Source: Microbacterium aerolatum (lineage in GTDB: Bacteria > Actinomycetota > Actinomycetes > Actinomycetales > Microbacteriaceae). Taken from it: a stretch of DNA of 64,000 nt. The notes beneath the pieces are model-generated. The model had not been told where the DNA came from and searched no databases. It saw nothing but the letters and a program-made list of their open reading frames with translations. Numbering within the stretch: the stretch's first letter is position 1; the number at the start of each line of letters is the position of its first letter. The DNA lies in the NCBI RefSeq assembly GCF_007988825.1, contig NZ_BJUW01000012.1, forward strand, positions 29,059 to 93,058, written 5' to 3'. The position numbers and the translations under genes are program-made. This document shows, in pieces, positions 26,416 to 35,002 of the stretch.

Positions 26416-28046
26416 TGACCGAAACCCGGACCGAGGATGCCGCGCTGAAGACATCCTGGCTGCCGATGGTGAGCCTGTTCCTCGCCCAGGTGCTGATGTC
26501 GTTCAACGTCGCCGCGCTCCCGATCTCGCTGGGCGGCATGGTTGAGGACTTCGGCGTGCCACCGACCATTGCCAGCTCCACGATCGTCGTCTACGGACTC
26601 GCGGTCGCAGCGCTCGTGATGACCGGCGCGAAGCTCGGTCAGCGCGTCGGCTGGGTCTTGATCTTCCGCGTCGTGATCGTGCTGTTCGCCGGGTCGTCCG
26701 TGATGATGATCCTCGCCCCGACCGTGGCGTGGGCGATCGCCGGACAGGCCGCGGCAGGAGCGGCCGCGGCGATCATCGTCCCGGCGCTGGTCGCCCTGAT
26801 CGCGGAGAACTATCGAGGTTCCCAGCAGGCGACTGCGATCGGCGCCCTCGGCTCGGCGCGTGCGATCTCCGGGGTGAGCGCCTTCCTGATCGGCGGTACG
26901 CTCGGCACCCTGGTGGGATGGCGACCCGTGTTCATGATCGTGCTCGGCATCGCCGTGGTCGTGTTCATCCTGAGTTTCACCCTGCGCGGGGATCGCGGCA
27001 ACGCATCGATCCGGATCGATCTCGTCGCGGCTCTGCTGATCGGTGCGGCGATCGTGCTGCTCACCCTCGGATTCAACAACCTCAACACGTGGGGTGCGCT
27101 GGCGGCGACTGAAGGAGCTCCGTTCAGCGTATTCGGGCTGTCGCCCGCCCCGCTGTTCATCGTCGTCGGCATCATGCTCGGGCAGGGATTCTTCCTCTGG
27201 ACGCGGCGGCGGATGGCGAACGGGCGCGTGCCGCTGATCGATCTCAGCATCATCGACTCGCCGCGCGAACGCGCTGCCGTGTACGCGATGTTCATCGTCG
27301 TGGCGCTCGAGGCGTGCGTGAACTTCTCTATCCCTCTGTACATCCAGATCGTGCAGGGCCGCACCCCGTTCGACACCTCGCTGGCGATGATGCCGTTCAA
27401 CCTCACCGTCTTCATCACCGCGACGCTGGTCGTGCGCTTCTACAAGCGCTACCCGCCGCGGACGATCGGCGTGTTCGGCTTCATCCTGACGACCGTCGCC
27501 CTCGTCTGGCTGTCGATCGTCGTGAACAACAACTGGGAGACGTTCCCCACCATCCTCGGGCTGTTCGTCTTCGGCGTCGGGCAGGGAGCCCTGGTCACCC
27601 TCGTCTTCAACGTTCTGGTCACCGCGGCGCCCGCCGAGCTCGCGGGCGACGTCGGCTCACTCCGTGGCACGACGCAGAACCTCGCCTCCGCCGTCGGGAC
27701 GGCGGTCGCCGGAGCGCTGCTGGTGTCGGTGCTGGGCATCAGCGTGGGGCGGGCAGTCGTCGAGCATCCTGAGCTGCCCCCGTCGCTCGTCGCGCAGGTG
27801 AACATGGACGACGTCAACTTCATCAGCAACGACGACCTGCGTGTGGTGCTCGAGGGAACGGATGCCTCGCCGGAGCAGGTCGACGCGGCCGTTGCAGTGA
27901 ACGAGGAGTCCCGGCTCAGGACGCTGAAGATCGGACTGCTTATCCTCGCCGGGATCAGCGCGCTGGCGATCCTGCCGGCATCGCGCCTGCCCCGCTACAA
28001 GCCGGACGAGATCCCGGACCCCTCGCCGGTCGCAGCCGGCGAGTAA
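26415..28046 (+). CDS. MFS transporter (DHA2-like, 12-14 helices)
   Basis: 543 residues. Multi-pass inner-membrane transporter: helices from about residue 15 (WLPMVSLFLAQVLMSFNVAALPI) to the end, with the MFS motif A region around GAKLGQRVGWVLIFR and a long extracytoplasmic loop near 440-490 (VNMDDVNFISNDDLRVVLEG). The second of two adjacent ATGs (26415) is preferred because GGAAGGA lies 5 nt upstream. Its overlap with glsA hints at an amino-acid or pH/ammonia-related export role, but the family alone suggests only a proton-coupled exporter. Convergent with the XRE gene, 4-bp gap. Confidence 0.88.
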   Translation: MTETRTEDAALKTSWLPMVSLFLAQVLMSFNVAALPISLGGMVEDFGVPPTIASSTIVVYGLAVAALVMTGAKLGQRVGWVLIFRVVIVLFAGSSVMMILAPTVAWAIAGQAAAGAAAAIIVPALVALIAENYRGSQQATAIGALGSARAISGVSAFLIGGTLGTLVGWRPVFMIVLGIAVVVFILSFTLRGDRGNASIRIDLVAALLIGAAIVLLTLGFNNLNTWGALAATEGAPFSVFGLSPAPLFIVVGIMLGQGFFLWTRRRMANGRVPLIDLSIIDSPRERAAVYAMFIVVALEACVNFSIPLYIQIVQGRTPFDTSLAMMPFNLTVFITATLVVRFYKRYPPRTIGVFGFILTTVALVWLSIVVNNNWETFPTILGLFVFGVGQGALVTLVFNVLVTAAPAELAGDVGSLRGTTQNLASAVGTAVAGALLVSVLGISVGRAVVEHPELPPSLVAQVNMDDVNFISNDDLRVVLEGTDASPEQVDAAVAVNEESRLRTLKIGLLILAGISALAILPASRLPRYKPDEIPDPSPVAAGE

Positions 28047-28050
28047 CCGC

Positions 28051-28599
28051 TCAGCGCAGCTCGGAGATCAGCACCGCACTGGTGCCCGGCGTCGTCGCCT
28101 CGAAAACGTGCGGCGTGTCACCGGGGTAGGAGAGGTAGTCGCCGGGATTCAGCAGGACCCCGTCATTCGCCGGTCCGATCCGCGCCTGCCCGGAGATGAG
28201 GATGACGTGCTCCGTGGTGCCGGCGTGGTGCGGGTCGGATCGCCGCGGCTCACCGGGTTCGGCCTGGATGAGGTACACGTCGCGGCGGGCGCCGGGCGGG
28301 CTCGCCGACAGCAGGGTGGCGCTGTACGCGGCCGCGGCCGACGGCACCCCCGCGAGATCGTCCGCGCGGATCAGGGTCGGCGCGTTCGCCTGCTGATCCA
28401 CGAGTACGGCGAACGGGACGTCCAGGGCGACGCCGAGAGCCCACAGCGTCTCGACGCTGGGGTTCCCTGAGCCGTTCTCGAGCTGAGAGACCGTGGCCTT
28501 GGACACACCGGCCTGCCGGGCGAGCTCCGATACCGACAGTCCGCGCGCCTCGCGCTCGCGCCTCAGGGTGCGGGCGATGCGGGTTCCGAGATCCTCCAT
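28051..28599 (-). CDS. XRE-family regulator with cupin domain
   Basis: 182 residues. N-terminal helix-turn-helix (about 17-40, LSVSELARQAGVSKATVSQLENG) followed by a cupin sensor (about 105-180, DPHHAGTTEHVILISGQARIG ... LLNPGDYLSYPGDTPHVFEA). Divergent from azlCD with 46 bp between starts, an arrangement usual for regulators of branched-chain amino-acid exporters; it probably represses or activates azlCD in response to a small ligand. The intergenic inverted repeat at 28611-28632 is its likely site. Confidence 0.88.
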   Translation of the reverse strand: MEDLGTRIARTLRREREARGLSVSELARQAGVSKATVSQLENGSGNPSVETLWALGVALDVPFAVLVDQQANAPTLIRADDLAGVPSAAAAYSATLLSASPPGARRDVYLIQAEPGEPRRSDPHHAGTTEHVILISGQARIGPANDGVLLNPGDYLSYPGDTPHVFEATTPGTSAVLISELR

Positions 28600-28610
28600 G
28601 TGTTCATCAT

Positions 28611-28632
28611 GTCAAACGCGCGTTCGCTTGAC
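28611..28632. promoter_or_regulatory. Inverted repeat between the XRE gene and azlC
   Basis: GTCAA at 28611-28615 and TTGAC at 28628-28632 flank a perfect AACGCGCGTT palindrome (28615-28624). The right arm doubles as a -35-like TTGACT for azlC. Its position between divergent genes suggests an operator for the XRE regulator (inference). Confidence 0.5.
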
Positions 28633-28645
28633 TATCCATCGCGAG

Positions 28646-29446
28646 ATGTTCAGACTGATGGGCATGCGTTCATCGAATCGAACGGTGCTCGAGCCCGGGA
28701 GCGACCGGTCCGCGCGCCGCGAAGTCTGGCGCGAGGGGATCGGGGTGGCTGTCGCCACGAGCGCCTACGGCATCTCGTTCGGAGCGCTGGCGGTGGCATC
28801 CGGCCTGGACGTCTGGCAGACCAGCGTCCTCAGCCTGCTGATGTTCACCGGCGGATCGCAGTTCGCGTTCATCGGCGTGCTCAGCGCCGGGGGCATCGCC
28901 GCTCTGCCGTCGGCCATCGCCTCCGCGGCCCTGCTCGGGGTCCGCAACATGGCCTACGGCATGCGGATGTCGCCGATCATCGGCTCGGGATTCTTCCGGC
29001 GTGCGGCCGCCGCGCAGGTGACGATCGACGAGTCGACCGCCGTCGCGATCTCGCAGGGGACCACGCCGCTGCGGCGGCTCGGTTTCTGGGTGACGGGCCT
29101 GGGCGTCTTCATCGGATGGAACCTCACCACGGTCCTGGGCGCGCTCCTCGGTGACGTGCTCGGTGACCCGAAGACGTGGGGTCTGGATGCCGCGGCAGCG
29201 GCGGCCTTCCTCGCGCTGCTGTGGCCACGGCTCAAGCAGCGGCAGGCGATCGCGGTCGGCGTCGCTGCCGCGGTGGTCGCCGCGGCGCTCACGCCGTTCA
29301 TCATGCCGGGACTGCCGGTGCTGGTCGCCGCGGTCGTCGCCATCGCGGTCGGGTGGTTCAACTGGCTGGGGCGCGACGAACGACCGGCGTCAGTGCAGGA
29401 GACGACCGCATGCGATGTGCTGAGCGACCGCAGGGAGTCGAAGTGA
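28646..29446 (+). CDS. azlC: Branched-chain amino-acid exporter, large subunit AzlC
   Basis: 266 residues, five or so helices, inner membrane. Diagnostic opening WREGIGVAVATSAYGISFGALAVASG, then LSLLMFTGGSQFAFIGVL and NMAYGMRMSP, all AzlC hallmarks. Exports branched-chain amino acids or analogues together with AzlD. The start is uncertain: ATG at 28646, or ATG at 28664, which would suit a leaderless mRNA given TTGACT at 28628. The last residues (CDVLSDRRESK) are encoded by a fragment resembling the genome's palindromic repeat (about 29420-29442). The stop overlaps the azlD GTG. Confidence 0.9.
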   Translation: MFRLMGMRSSNRTVLEPGSDRSARREVWREGIGVAVATSAYGISFGALAVASGLDVWQTSVLSLLMFTGGSQFAFIGVLSAGGIAALPSAIASAALLGVRNMAYGMRMSPIIGSGFFRRAAAAQVTIDESTAVAISQGTTPLRRLGFWVTGLGVFIGWNLTTVLGALLGDVLGDPKTWGLDAAAAAAFLALLWPRLKQRQAIAVGVAAAVVAAALTPFIMPGLPVLVAAVVAIAVGWFNWLGRDERPASVQETTACDVLSDRRESK

Positions 29447-29757
29447 GCGTGTGGAGCGCGGTGCTGCTGGCCGCCTGCATCTGCGTGGCGCTCAAGGCGT
29501 TCGGCTATCTGATCCCCGCGCACCTGCTGGAGGCGCCGCGTCCTGCACGCATCTCGGACCTGCTGACGGTCGCGCTGCTCGCCGCGCTCGTCGCCGTCCA
29601 GACGCTCGGCAACGGCCAGGCCGTGGTGGTGGATGCGCGTATCCCCGCCGTACTGGTCGCCGCGGGCCTGCTCTACCTGCGCCAGTCGTTCCTCGTCGTC
29701 GTGGTCGCCGCGGCCGCCGTCGCGGCGCTGCTGCGCTGGGCTGGCTGGGCGGCCTGA
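29443..29757 (+). CDS. azlD: Branched-chain amino-acid exporter, small subunit AzlD
   Basis: 104 residues with four hydrophobic segments (VWSAVLLAACICVALKAFGYLIP ... LLTVALLAALVAVQTL ... IPAVLVAAGLLYLRQSFLVVVVAAA), typical AzlD. GTG at 29443 overlaps the azlC stop (GTGA), with GGGAG 5 nt upstream; that Shine-Dalgarno lies within the repeat-like fragment at the end of azlC. Functions as the partner of AzlC. Confidence 0.9.
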   Translation: MSVWSAVLLAACICVALKAFGYLIPAHLLEAPRPARISDLLTVALLAALVAVQTLGNGQAVVVDARIPAVLVAAGLLYLRQSFLVVVVAAAAVAALLRWAGWAA

Positions 29758-29806
29758 GCGGTCGGCACGCACCAGCGCGGGCGACGAGGGCGCGTAAGAT
29801 CACAGC

Positions 29807-30229
29807 GTGCCCAACTGGTTGTCTCGCGCGCTGTCCTGGATCGCCGCCGCCCTCGTCGGCGTCGTCTACGGTGCTGCCGGCACCATCGCGCACAGCCTGA
29901 TGTGGGGGCCGATCCCGATCGGACTGATCGTCGGCGGGATCGCCTGCGCTGCGCTCCTGGTCGCCGTGCGCGCGCTCACGCACGATCGCGCGGCGGCCGT
30001 CGCCACGGCAATCGGCATGATCGGGATGCTGATGATCATCTCGGGCCCCGGCCCGGGCGGCTCGGTGATCGTGCCGAACACGCCGGTCGGGCAGATCTGG
30101 ATCTATCTCGTCTCCGGCATCGCACTGCTCGTGATCGCCTGGCCCAACCTCAAGCGGGTCCCGGCGTCGACGCCGACCGCGGGTTCAGCGCAGACCCCGG
30201 TGAGCCCGTCCACCGAGAACGGGTCGTAG
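29807..30229 (+). CDS. Small four-helix membrane protein, function unknown
   Basis: 140 residues. About four transmembrane segments (LSWIAAALVGVVYGAAG, GPIPIGLIVGGIACAALLVAV, VATAIGMIGMLMIIS, IWIYLVSGIALLVIAWP) and a polar, Thr/Pro/Ser-rich C-terminus. Not recognised. TAAGAT at 29795-29800 lies 6 nt before the GTG start, so the mRNA is probably leaderless. It lies 9 bp upstream of the ferredoxin gene, which has its own leaderless-type -10. Similar small membrane proteins often neighbour ferredoxin in actinobacteria. Confidence 0.75.
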   Translation: MPNWLSRALSWIAAALVGVVYGAAGTIAHSLMWGPIPIGLIVGGIACAALLVAVRALTHDRAAAVATAIGMIGMLMIISGPGPGGSVIVPNTPVGQIWIYLVSGIALLVIAWPNLKRVPASTPTAGSAQTPVSPSTENGS

Positions 30230-30238
30230 ACTGGACGC

Positions 30239-30559
30239 GTGACGTATGTGATCGCCCTTCCGTGCGTCGATGTCAAGGATCGCGCCTGCATCGACGAGTG
30301 CCCCGTTGACTGCATCTACGAGGGCGAGCGATCGCTGTACATCCACCCCGACGAGTGCGTCGACTGCGGTGCCTGCGAGCCGGTCTGCCCCGTCGAGGCG
30401 ATCTATTACGAGGACGACCTGCCCGACGAGTGGCAGGACTACTACAAGGCCAACGTCGAGTTCTTCGAGGAGATCGGGTCGCCCGGCGGTGCGGCCAAGG
30501 TCGGCGTCATCAAGTACGACCACCCGATCATCGCGGCCCTTCCCCCTCAGGGAGAGTAG
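30239..30559 (+). CDS. fdxA: Seven-iron type ferredoxin
   Basis: 106 residues. Two cluster-binding halves: [21 protein letters not shown] (first, [3Fe-4S]-type spacing with Cys near 9, 17, 21 and 25) and [12 protein letters not shown] (second, [4Fe-4S], CxxCxxCxxxCP near 40-50). An acidic helical tail follows, as in mycobacterial FdxC/FdxA. Soluble electron carrier. TAGACT at 30227-30232 precedes the GTG by 6 nt. Sits 3 bp ahead of dapC, a widely conserved actinobacterial pair. Confidence 0.95.
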   Translation: MTYVIALPCVDVKDRACIDECPVDCIYEGERSLYIHPDECVDCGACEPVCPVEAIYYEDDLPDEWQDYYKANVEFFEEIGSPGGAAKVGVIKYDHPIIAALPPQGE

Positions 30560-30562
30560 GGC

Positions 30563-31675
30563 GTGGGGGTCAGGGATCTCGCCGACTACCCGTGGGATGC
30601 CGTCGTCCCGTTCCGCGAGCGTGCGGCGCAGCATCCTCAGGGTCTGGTGGACCTGTCCATCGGCTCCCCGGTCGACCCGACGCCCGACGTGATCCGCAGG
30701 GCGCTCGCCGAAGCCACCGACGCGCACGCCTATCCGCAGAACATCGGCACGCCCGCTCTGCGTGAGGCGATCGTCGACTGGTACGCCCGTCGCAGGGGAG
30801 TGTCGGGCCTCACGGTCGACAACGTGCTGCCCACGGTCGGCTCGAAGGAGCTCGTCGCGCTCCTGCCGACGCTGCTGGGCCTGGGCGCAGGCGACATCGT
30901 CGTCCTGCCACGGGTCGCCTATCCGACGTACGAGGTGGGTGCACGCGTCGCCGGTGCGACGCCCGTGGCGGAGGACGACCCGGCCGCCTGGCCCGAGGGT
31001 ACGAAGCTCATCTGGATCAACAGCCCAGGCAACCCCGACGGGCGCACCTGGACGGTCAATGAGCTCGCGGCTGCAGTGCGCCGAGCCCGCGAGCTGGGAG
31101 CCGTGCTCGCCAGCGACGAGTGCTACGCCGAACTCGGCTGGGACGGTCAGTGGGCCACCGAGCCGGTGCCGTCGGTCCTCGACCCGCGCGTCACGGGCGG
31201 CTCGCGGAGCAACCTGCTGAGCGTCTACTCGCTGAGCAAGCAGTCCAACCTCGCGGGATACCGTGCGGCGTTCGTCGCCGGATGCTCGCGCGTGATCGCC
31301 GACCTGCTCACAGCGCGCAAGCACCTGGGGCTGATGATGCCCGCGCCCGTGCAGCAGGCCATGGTCACCGCCCTCGGCGACGAGGAGCACGTCGCGGCGC
31401 AGAAGGAGCTGTACCGTGCCCGGCGCGACCTGCTCCGCCCCGCGCTGGAGGCCGCCGGCTTCCGCATCGACGGCTCGGAGGCGGGCCTGTACCTGTGGGC
31501 GACCGAGGACAGGGACGCCTGGGAGACGATGGGCAGGCTGGCCGATCTCGGCATCCTCGCCGGCCCAGGACCGTTCTACGGCGCGGATGCCGGCACGCAC
31601 GTGCGTCTCGCGCTGACGGCCCCGCTGGAGCGCGTGGCCGAGGGCGCGCGGCGCCTGCGCGGCGACGATCTGTAG
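30563..31675 (+). CDS. dapC: Succinyldiaminopimelate transaminase
   Basis: 370 residues, class I/II PLP aminotransferase. Makes N-succinyl-L,L-diaminopimelate in the lysine/peptidoglycan pathway; cytosolic. Features: VDLSIGSPVDPTP near 29-41, WINSPGNPDGRTW with substrate Asn/Pro, the SDECYAEL segment, and PLP Lys226 in YSLSKQSNLAGYRAAF. GTG start at 30563, directly after the ferredoxin gene. dapD and dapE lie 4-5 kb downstream, so three succinylase-branch steps are in the window, but in separate units. Confidence 0.94.
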   Translation: MGVRDLADYPWDAVVPFRERAAQHPQGLVDLSIGSPVDPTPDVIRRALAEATDAHAYPQNIGTPALREAIVDWYARRRGVSGLTVDNVLPTVGSKELVALLPTLLGLGAGDIVVLPRVAYPTYEVGARVAGATPVAEDDPAAWPEGTKLIWINSPGNPDGRTWTVNELAAAVRRARELGAVLASDECYAELGWDGQWATEPVPSVLDPRVTGGSRSNLLSVYSLSKQSNLAGYRAAFVAGCSRVIADLLTARKHLGLMMPAPVQQAMVTALGDEEHVAAQKELYRARRDLLRPALEAAGFRIDGSEAGLYLWATEDRDAWETMGRLADLGILAGPGPFYGADAGTHVRLALTAPLERVAEGARRLRGDDL

Positions 31676-31734
31676 ATTCTCACGGTGAAACTCCGCGGCT
31701 CTTGGCGGATGTCACAGTAGGCCGATCTGGCGAC

Positions 31735-31740
31735 TAGGCT
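31735..31740 (+). promoter_or_regulatory. Candidate -10 element upstream of gltA
   Basis: TAGGCT about 100 nt before the citrate synthase start; no convincing -35 at 17-18 nt. Unlike neighbouring genes this one would have a leader of about 95 nt and a strong Shine-Dalgarno. Confidence 0.4.
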
Positions 31741-31841
31741 GTAAAGGCGATTCGATCGGAACCCGGTCAGGCGCTGTGCGCCGTGGATCGCCCTCGACGA
31801 ATCAGACCAAACAGGTCGCGTAAACGTACAAGGAGGTCCGC

Positions 31842-33137
31842 GTGAGTGCAGCGGGAGACCAGCAGGACAAGGCCACTCTCACGATCGGCGACACCACGGC
31901 GGAGTTCCCCGTTCTGCGCGGCACCGCAGGCGCTGACAGCATCGACTTCTCGACGCTGACGAAGCAGACCGGCTTCACCGGCCTGGACTACGGCTTCGTC
32001 AACACGGCATCCACGAAGTCGGACATCACGTTCATCGACGGCGACCAGGGCATCCTGCGCTACCGCGGGTACCCGATCGAGCAGGTGGCCAAGAACTGCA
32101 GCTACCTCGAGGTCGCATGGCTGCTGATCTACGGCGAACTGCCCACGCCGAGCGAGCTGGCCGACTTCGACGACCGCATCCGCCGTCACACCCTCCTGCA
32201 CGAGGACCTGAAGCACTTCTTCTCGGCTCTGCCGCACACCGCGCACCCGATGTCGGTGCTGTCGTCGGCGGTCGCCGCGCTCTCGACCTACTACGAGGGC
32301 CAGACCGACCCGAACAACCCCGAGCACGTCGAGCTGAACATGGTGCGCATGCTCGCGAAGCTCCCTGTGATCGCGGCGTACGCGCACAAGAAGAGCGTCG
32401 GCCAGGCGTTCCTCTACCCCGACAACTCGCTGAGCTTCGTCGACAACTTCCTCAAGCTGAACTTCGGCGTGCACTCCGAGCCCTACGAGATGAACCCGGT
32501 CATGTCGAAGGCGCTCGAGCTGCTGCTGATCCTGCACGAGGACCACGAGCAGAACGCCTCGACCTCGACTGTGCGTCTGGTCGGCTCGACCGGTGCGAAC
32601 CAGTTCGCGTCGATCTCCGCCGGCATCCAGGCGCTCTCCGGCCCGCTGCACGGCGGTGCCAACGAGGCTGTGCTGAGCATGCTCGCCGAGATCCGCGACT
32701 CAGGCCAGGGCGTGCAGCGCTTCGTCGAGCGCGTGAAGAACAAAGAAGAGGGCGTCAAGCTCATGGGCTTCGGCCACCGGGTCTACAAGAACTACGACCC
32801 GCGCGCCAAGCTCGTCAAGGAGGCCGCCGACGAGGTGCTCCGCGAGCTCGGCGTCACCGACCCGCTGCTCGACCTCGCCAAGGAGCTCGAGGAGATCGCC
32901 CTCGCGGACGACTACTTCAAGGAGCGTCGCCTGTACCCGAACGTCGACTTCTACACCGGCGTCATCTACAAGGCCATGGGCTTCCCGACCCGCATGTTCA
33001 CGGTGCTGTTCGCGATCGGCCGCCTGCCCGGGTGGCTCGCGCAGTGGCGCGAGCTGAACCTCGACCCGCAGACCAAGATCGGTCGCCCGCAGCAGCTGTA
33101 CACGGGATCGCCGGAACGCCAGTTCCCGACCCGCTGA
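31842..33137 (+). CDS. gltA: Citrate synthase
   Basis: 431 residues, hexameric-type length. Condenses acetyl-CoA and oxaloacetate at the entry to the TCA cycle. Catalytic residues: His270 (SGPLHGGANEA), His312 (GFGHRVYKN) and Asp369 (NVDFYTG). HEDHEQNAST near 232-241 and the ending WRELNLDPQTKIGRPQQLYTG are family hallmarks. AAGGAGG lies 5-6 nt before the GTG start, a strong site unlike the leaderless starts nearby. A U-tailed hairpin follows the stop, so it is monocistronic. Confidence 0.98.
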   Translation: MSAAGDQQDKATLTIGDTTAEFPVLRGTAGADSIDFSTLTKQTGFTGLDYGFVNTASTKSDITFIDGDQGILRYRGYPIEQVAKNCSYLEVAWLLIYGELPTPSELADFDDRIRRHTLLHEDLKHFFSALPHTAHPMSVLSSAVAALSTYYEGQTDPNNPEHVELNMVRMLAKLPVIAAYAHKKSVGQAFLYPDNSLSFVDNFLKLNFGVHSEPYEMNPVMSKALELLLILHEDHEQNASTSTVRLVGSTGANQFASISAGIQALSGPLHGGANEAVLSMLAEIRDSGQGVQRFVERVKNKEEGVKLMGFGHRVYKNYDPRAKLVKEAADEVLRELGVTDPLLDLAKELEEIALADDYFKERRLYPNVDFYTGVIYKAMGFPTRMFTVLFAIGRLPGWLAQWRELNLDPQTKIGRPQQLYTGSPERQFPTR

Positions 33138-33146
33138 CGGATACGC

Positions 33147-33190
33147 AAAAGCCCCGGATGCTCCTCGAAGAGGAGTTCCGGGGCTTTCGC
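33147..33190 (+). terminator. Terminator after gltA
   Basis: 11-bp outer stem AAAGCCCCGGA (33148-33158) with TCCGGGGCTTT (33177-33187) plus an inner CCTC/GAGG stem, ending in a short T run. Starts about 10 nt after the stop codon. Confidence 0.93.
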
Positions 33191-33228
33191 ATATCCGGGC
33201 GGCTGCGTGCCTCCGCCACGTCCCTATT

Positions 33229-33300
33229 GCGGGTCGTTGAGCGTAGGCGGCGCAGCCACCGAAGACGAAACGGGTTGAGCGAGCGTCAGCGAGTCGAAAC
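33229..33300. repeat. Single arm of the long repeat, copy 4
   Basis: One arm only: GCGGGTCGTTGAGCGTAGG ... GAAGACGAAACGGG ... GCGAGTCGAAAC. It lies between the gltA terminator and the helicase stop codon at 33304, with no inverted partner. Confidence 0.8.
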
Positions 33301-33303
33301 CGC

Positions 33304-34767
33304 TCAGCGCCCCTGCGAGCCGCCGCCCTGCGCGCGCCGCGGACGACGCGTGTCCACGCGCTGACCGACCTGGATTCCGGGACGCTGCTGACCGGAACGC
33401 TGGCCTCCGCCCGAGCGCTGCCCCTGCGCGGCGGGCTGACCCTGGCCGCTCTGGCCCTGACCCTGGCCGCCATGCCCCTGCGGGCGACGGCGGCGGCGGG
33501 CCGGGGAACCGGAAGCCGGAGCGCCGCCCTGCTGCGGCTGCTTGGGCTTCTTCGGCTGCTGACGCTGCTGCGGCTGCACCGGAGCGGGCTTCACGTGCGC
33601 GGCACGCTCGCCGACGAGCTCGTCGACGATCGTGGAGTTCGCGGTCTCGAGCTCGGCGGTGATCTGCGCCTTGCGGAGCAGGTCCTTCACGTCGCGACGC
33701 TGCTCGGGCAGGACGACCGTGACGACGGTGCCGGCAGCGCCTGCACGCGCGGTGCGGCCGGAGCGGTGCAGGTATGCCTTGTGCTCCATGGGCGGGTCGA
33801 CGTGGACGACGAGGTCGACGTTGTCGACGTGCACGCCGCGGGCCGCGACGTCGGTCGCGACGAGCACGCGGACGCCGCCGTCTGCAGGATCGGCCGAGAA
33901 CGCGCTGAGGTTGCGCTCACGGGCGTTCTGCGACAGGTTGCCGTGCAGGTCGACCGCGGGGATGCCGGCGGCGGTGAGCACCTTGGCGAGCTTCTTCGCC
34001 TGGTGCTTGGTGCGGGTGAACAGGATGCGGCGGCCGGTGCCAGAGGCGAGCTCGCGGACCAGCACGGTCTTGTGCTCGGTCGAAGTCGTCATGAGCACGC
34101 GGTGAGTCATCTCGCCGACCGGGACGCTGGCCTCGTCGACCTCGTGGCTGACGGGGTTCGACAGGAAGCGCTTGGCCAGCGAGTCGATGCCGCGGTCGAG
34201 GGTGGCGCTGAACAGCAGACGCTGTCCGCCGGTCGGGGTCGAGGCGAGGATGCGGGTGACGCCGGGCAGGAAGCCCAGGTCGGCCATGTGGTCCGCCTCG
34301 TCGAGCACGGCGACCTCGACGGCGTCGAGCGAGACGAGCTTCTGCTTCATGAGGTCTTCGAGGCGGCCGGGGCAGGCCACGACGATGTCGACGCCGCTGC
34401 GCAGCGCCTGCTCCTGCGGACGCTGGCTGACACCGCCGAACACGGTGGTGACGCGCAGGCCTGCGGCCTCTGCCAGCGGGGTGACGGTGGCGGCGATCTG
34501 CGTGGCGAGCTCGCGGGTCGGCGCGAGTACGAGGCCGCGCGGGTGCGAGGCACGGGTCTTCTTCGTCGACGCGCTCAGACGCGCGACCAGGGGCAGCGCG
34601 AACGCGATCGTCTTGCCGCTGCCGGTGCGGCCGCGGCCGAGCAGGTCGCGTCCGGCGAGCGAGTCGGGGAGGGTGTCGCGCTGAATGGCGAATGCTTCGG
34701 TCTTGCCGTCAGAGGCGAGGACGTCAGCGAGGCGTGCGGGCACGCCGAGTTCAAGGAAAGTAGGCAT
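33304..34767 (-). CDS. DEAD-box RNA helicase
   Basis: 487 residues. ATP-dependent RNA unwinding, probably in ribosome assembly or RNA decay at low temperature. N-terminal Q-motif (FAIQRDTLP), motif I GRTGSGKT at 46-53, motif Ia PTRELA, motif II DEAD at 156-159, motif III SAT at 187-189, and motif VI HRSGRTAR in the second RecA domain. Residues from about 395 on are a basic Gln/Gly/Pro/Arg-rich tail, likely disordered and RNA-binding. GGAG lies 7 nt before the ATG. A hairpin-rich leader of nearly 200 nt precedes it. The stop is 3 nt from a repeat element. Confidence 0.95.
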   Translation of the reverse strand: MPTFLELGVPARLADVLASDGKTEAFAIQRDTLPDSLAGRDLLGRGRTGSGKTIAFALPLVARLSASTKKTRASHPRGLVLAPTRELATQIAATVTPLAEAAGLRVTTVFGGVSQRPQEQALRSGVDIVVACPGRLEDLMKQKLVSLDAVEVAVLDEADHMADLGFLPGVTRILASTPTGGQRLLFSATLDRGIDSLAKRFLSNPVSHEVDEASVPVGEMTHRVLMTTSTEHKTVLVRELASGTGRRILFTRTKHQAKKLAKVLTAAGIPAVDLHGNLSQNARERNLSAFSADPADGGVRVLVATDVAARGVHVDNVDLVVHVDPPMEHKAYLHRSGRTARAGAAGTVVTVVLPEQRRDVKDLLRKAQITAELETANSTIVDELVGERAAHVKPAPVQPQQRQQPKKPKQPQQGGAPASGSPARRRRRPQGHGGQGQGQSGQGQPAAQGQRSGGGQRSGQQRPGIQVGQRVDTRRPRRAQGGGSQGR

Positions 34768-34956
34768 AGAGATACTCCGTCGGCGCGTGACGGATCACGC
34801 GCGAATAGTGAGATGGGCGACCGCGCACAGGAAGTGCGCAGAGGTTCGCCGTTCGAAACGCCAACTGGTGGAGGAGCAGGTTTGCTCGCTTCGGTCTGGG
34901 AGGACCCCGTGTCGACGACGCAGTCACCCGGAGCACCGGGCAACCTCGCAAGCCTA
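34768..34956 (-). promoter_or_regulatory. Structured 5' leader of the DEAD-box helicase gene
   Basis: On the minus strand TAGGCT (34956-34951) is a candidate -10, giving a leader of about 175 nt. It holds three hairpins: CCCGG-tgct-CCGGG (34940-34927), GCGCAC-ttcct-GTGCGC (34839-34823) and GCGCGTGA-tccg-TCACGCGC (34802-34783); the last is just 5' of the Shine-Dalgarno. Long leaders of this kind are known to control cold-shock helicases; here it is inference. The 235-bp gap to dapD holds nothing else. Confidence 0.5.
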
Positions 34957-35002
34957 GCAGAGCCCGGCTGTCAGAGACCTCGACGCGCTGACGCCGCGCA
35001 GT

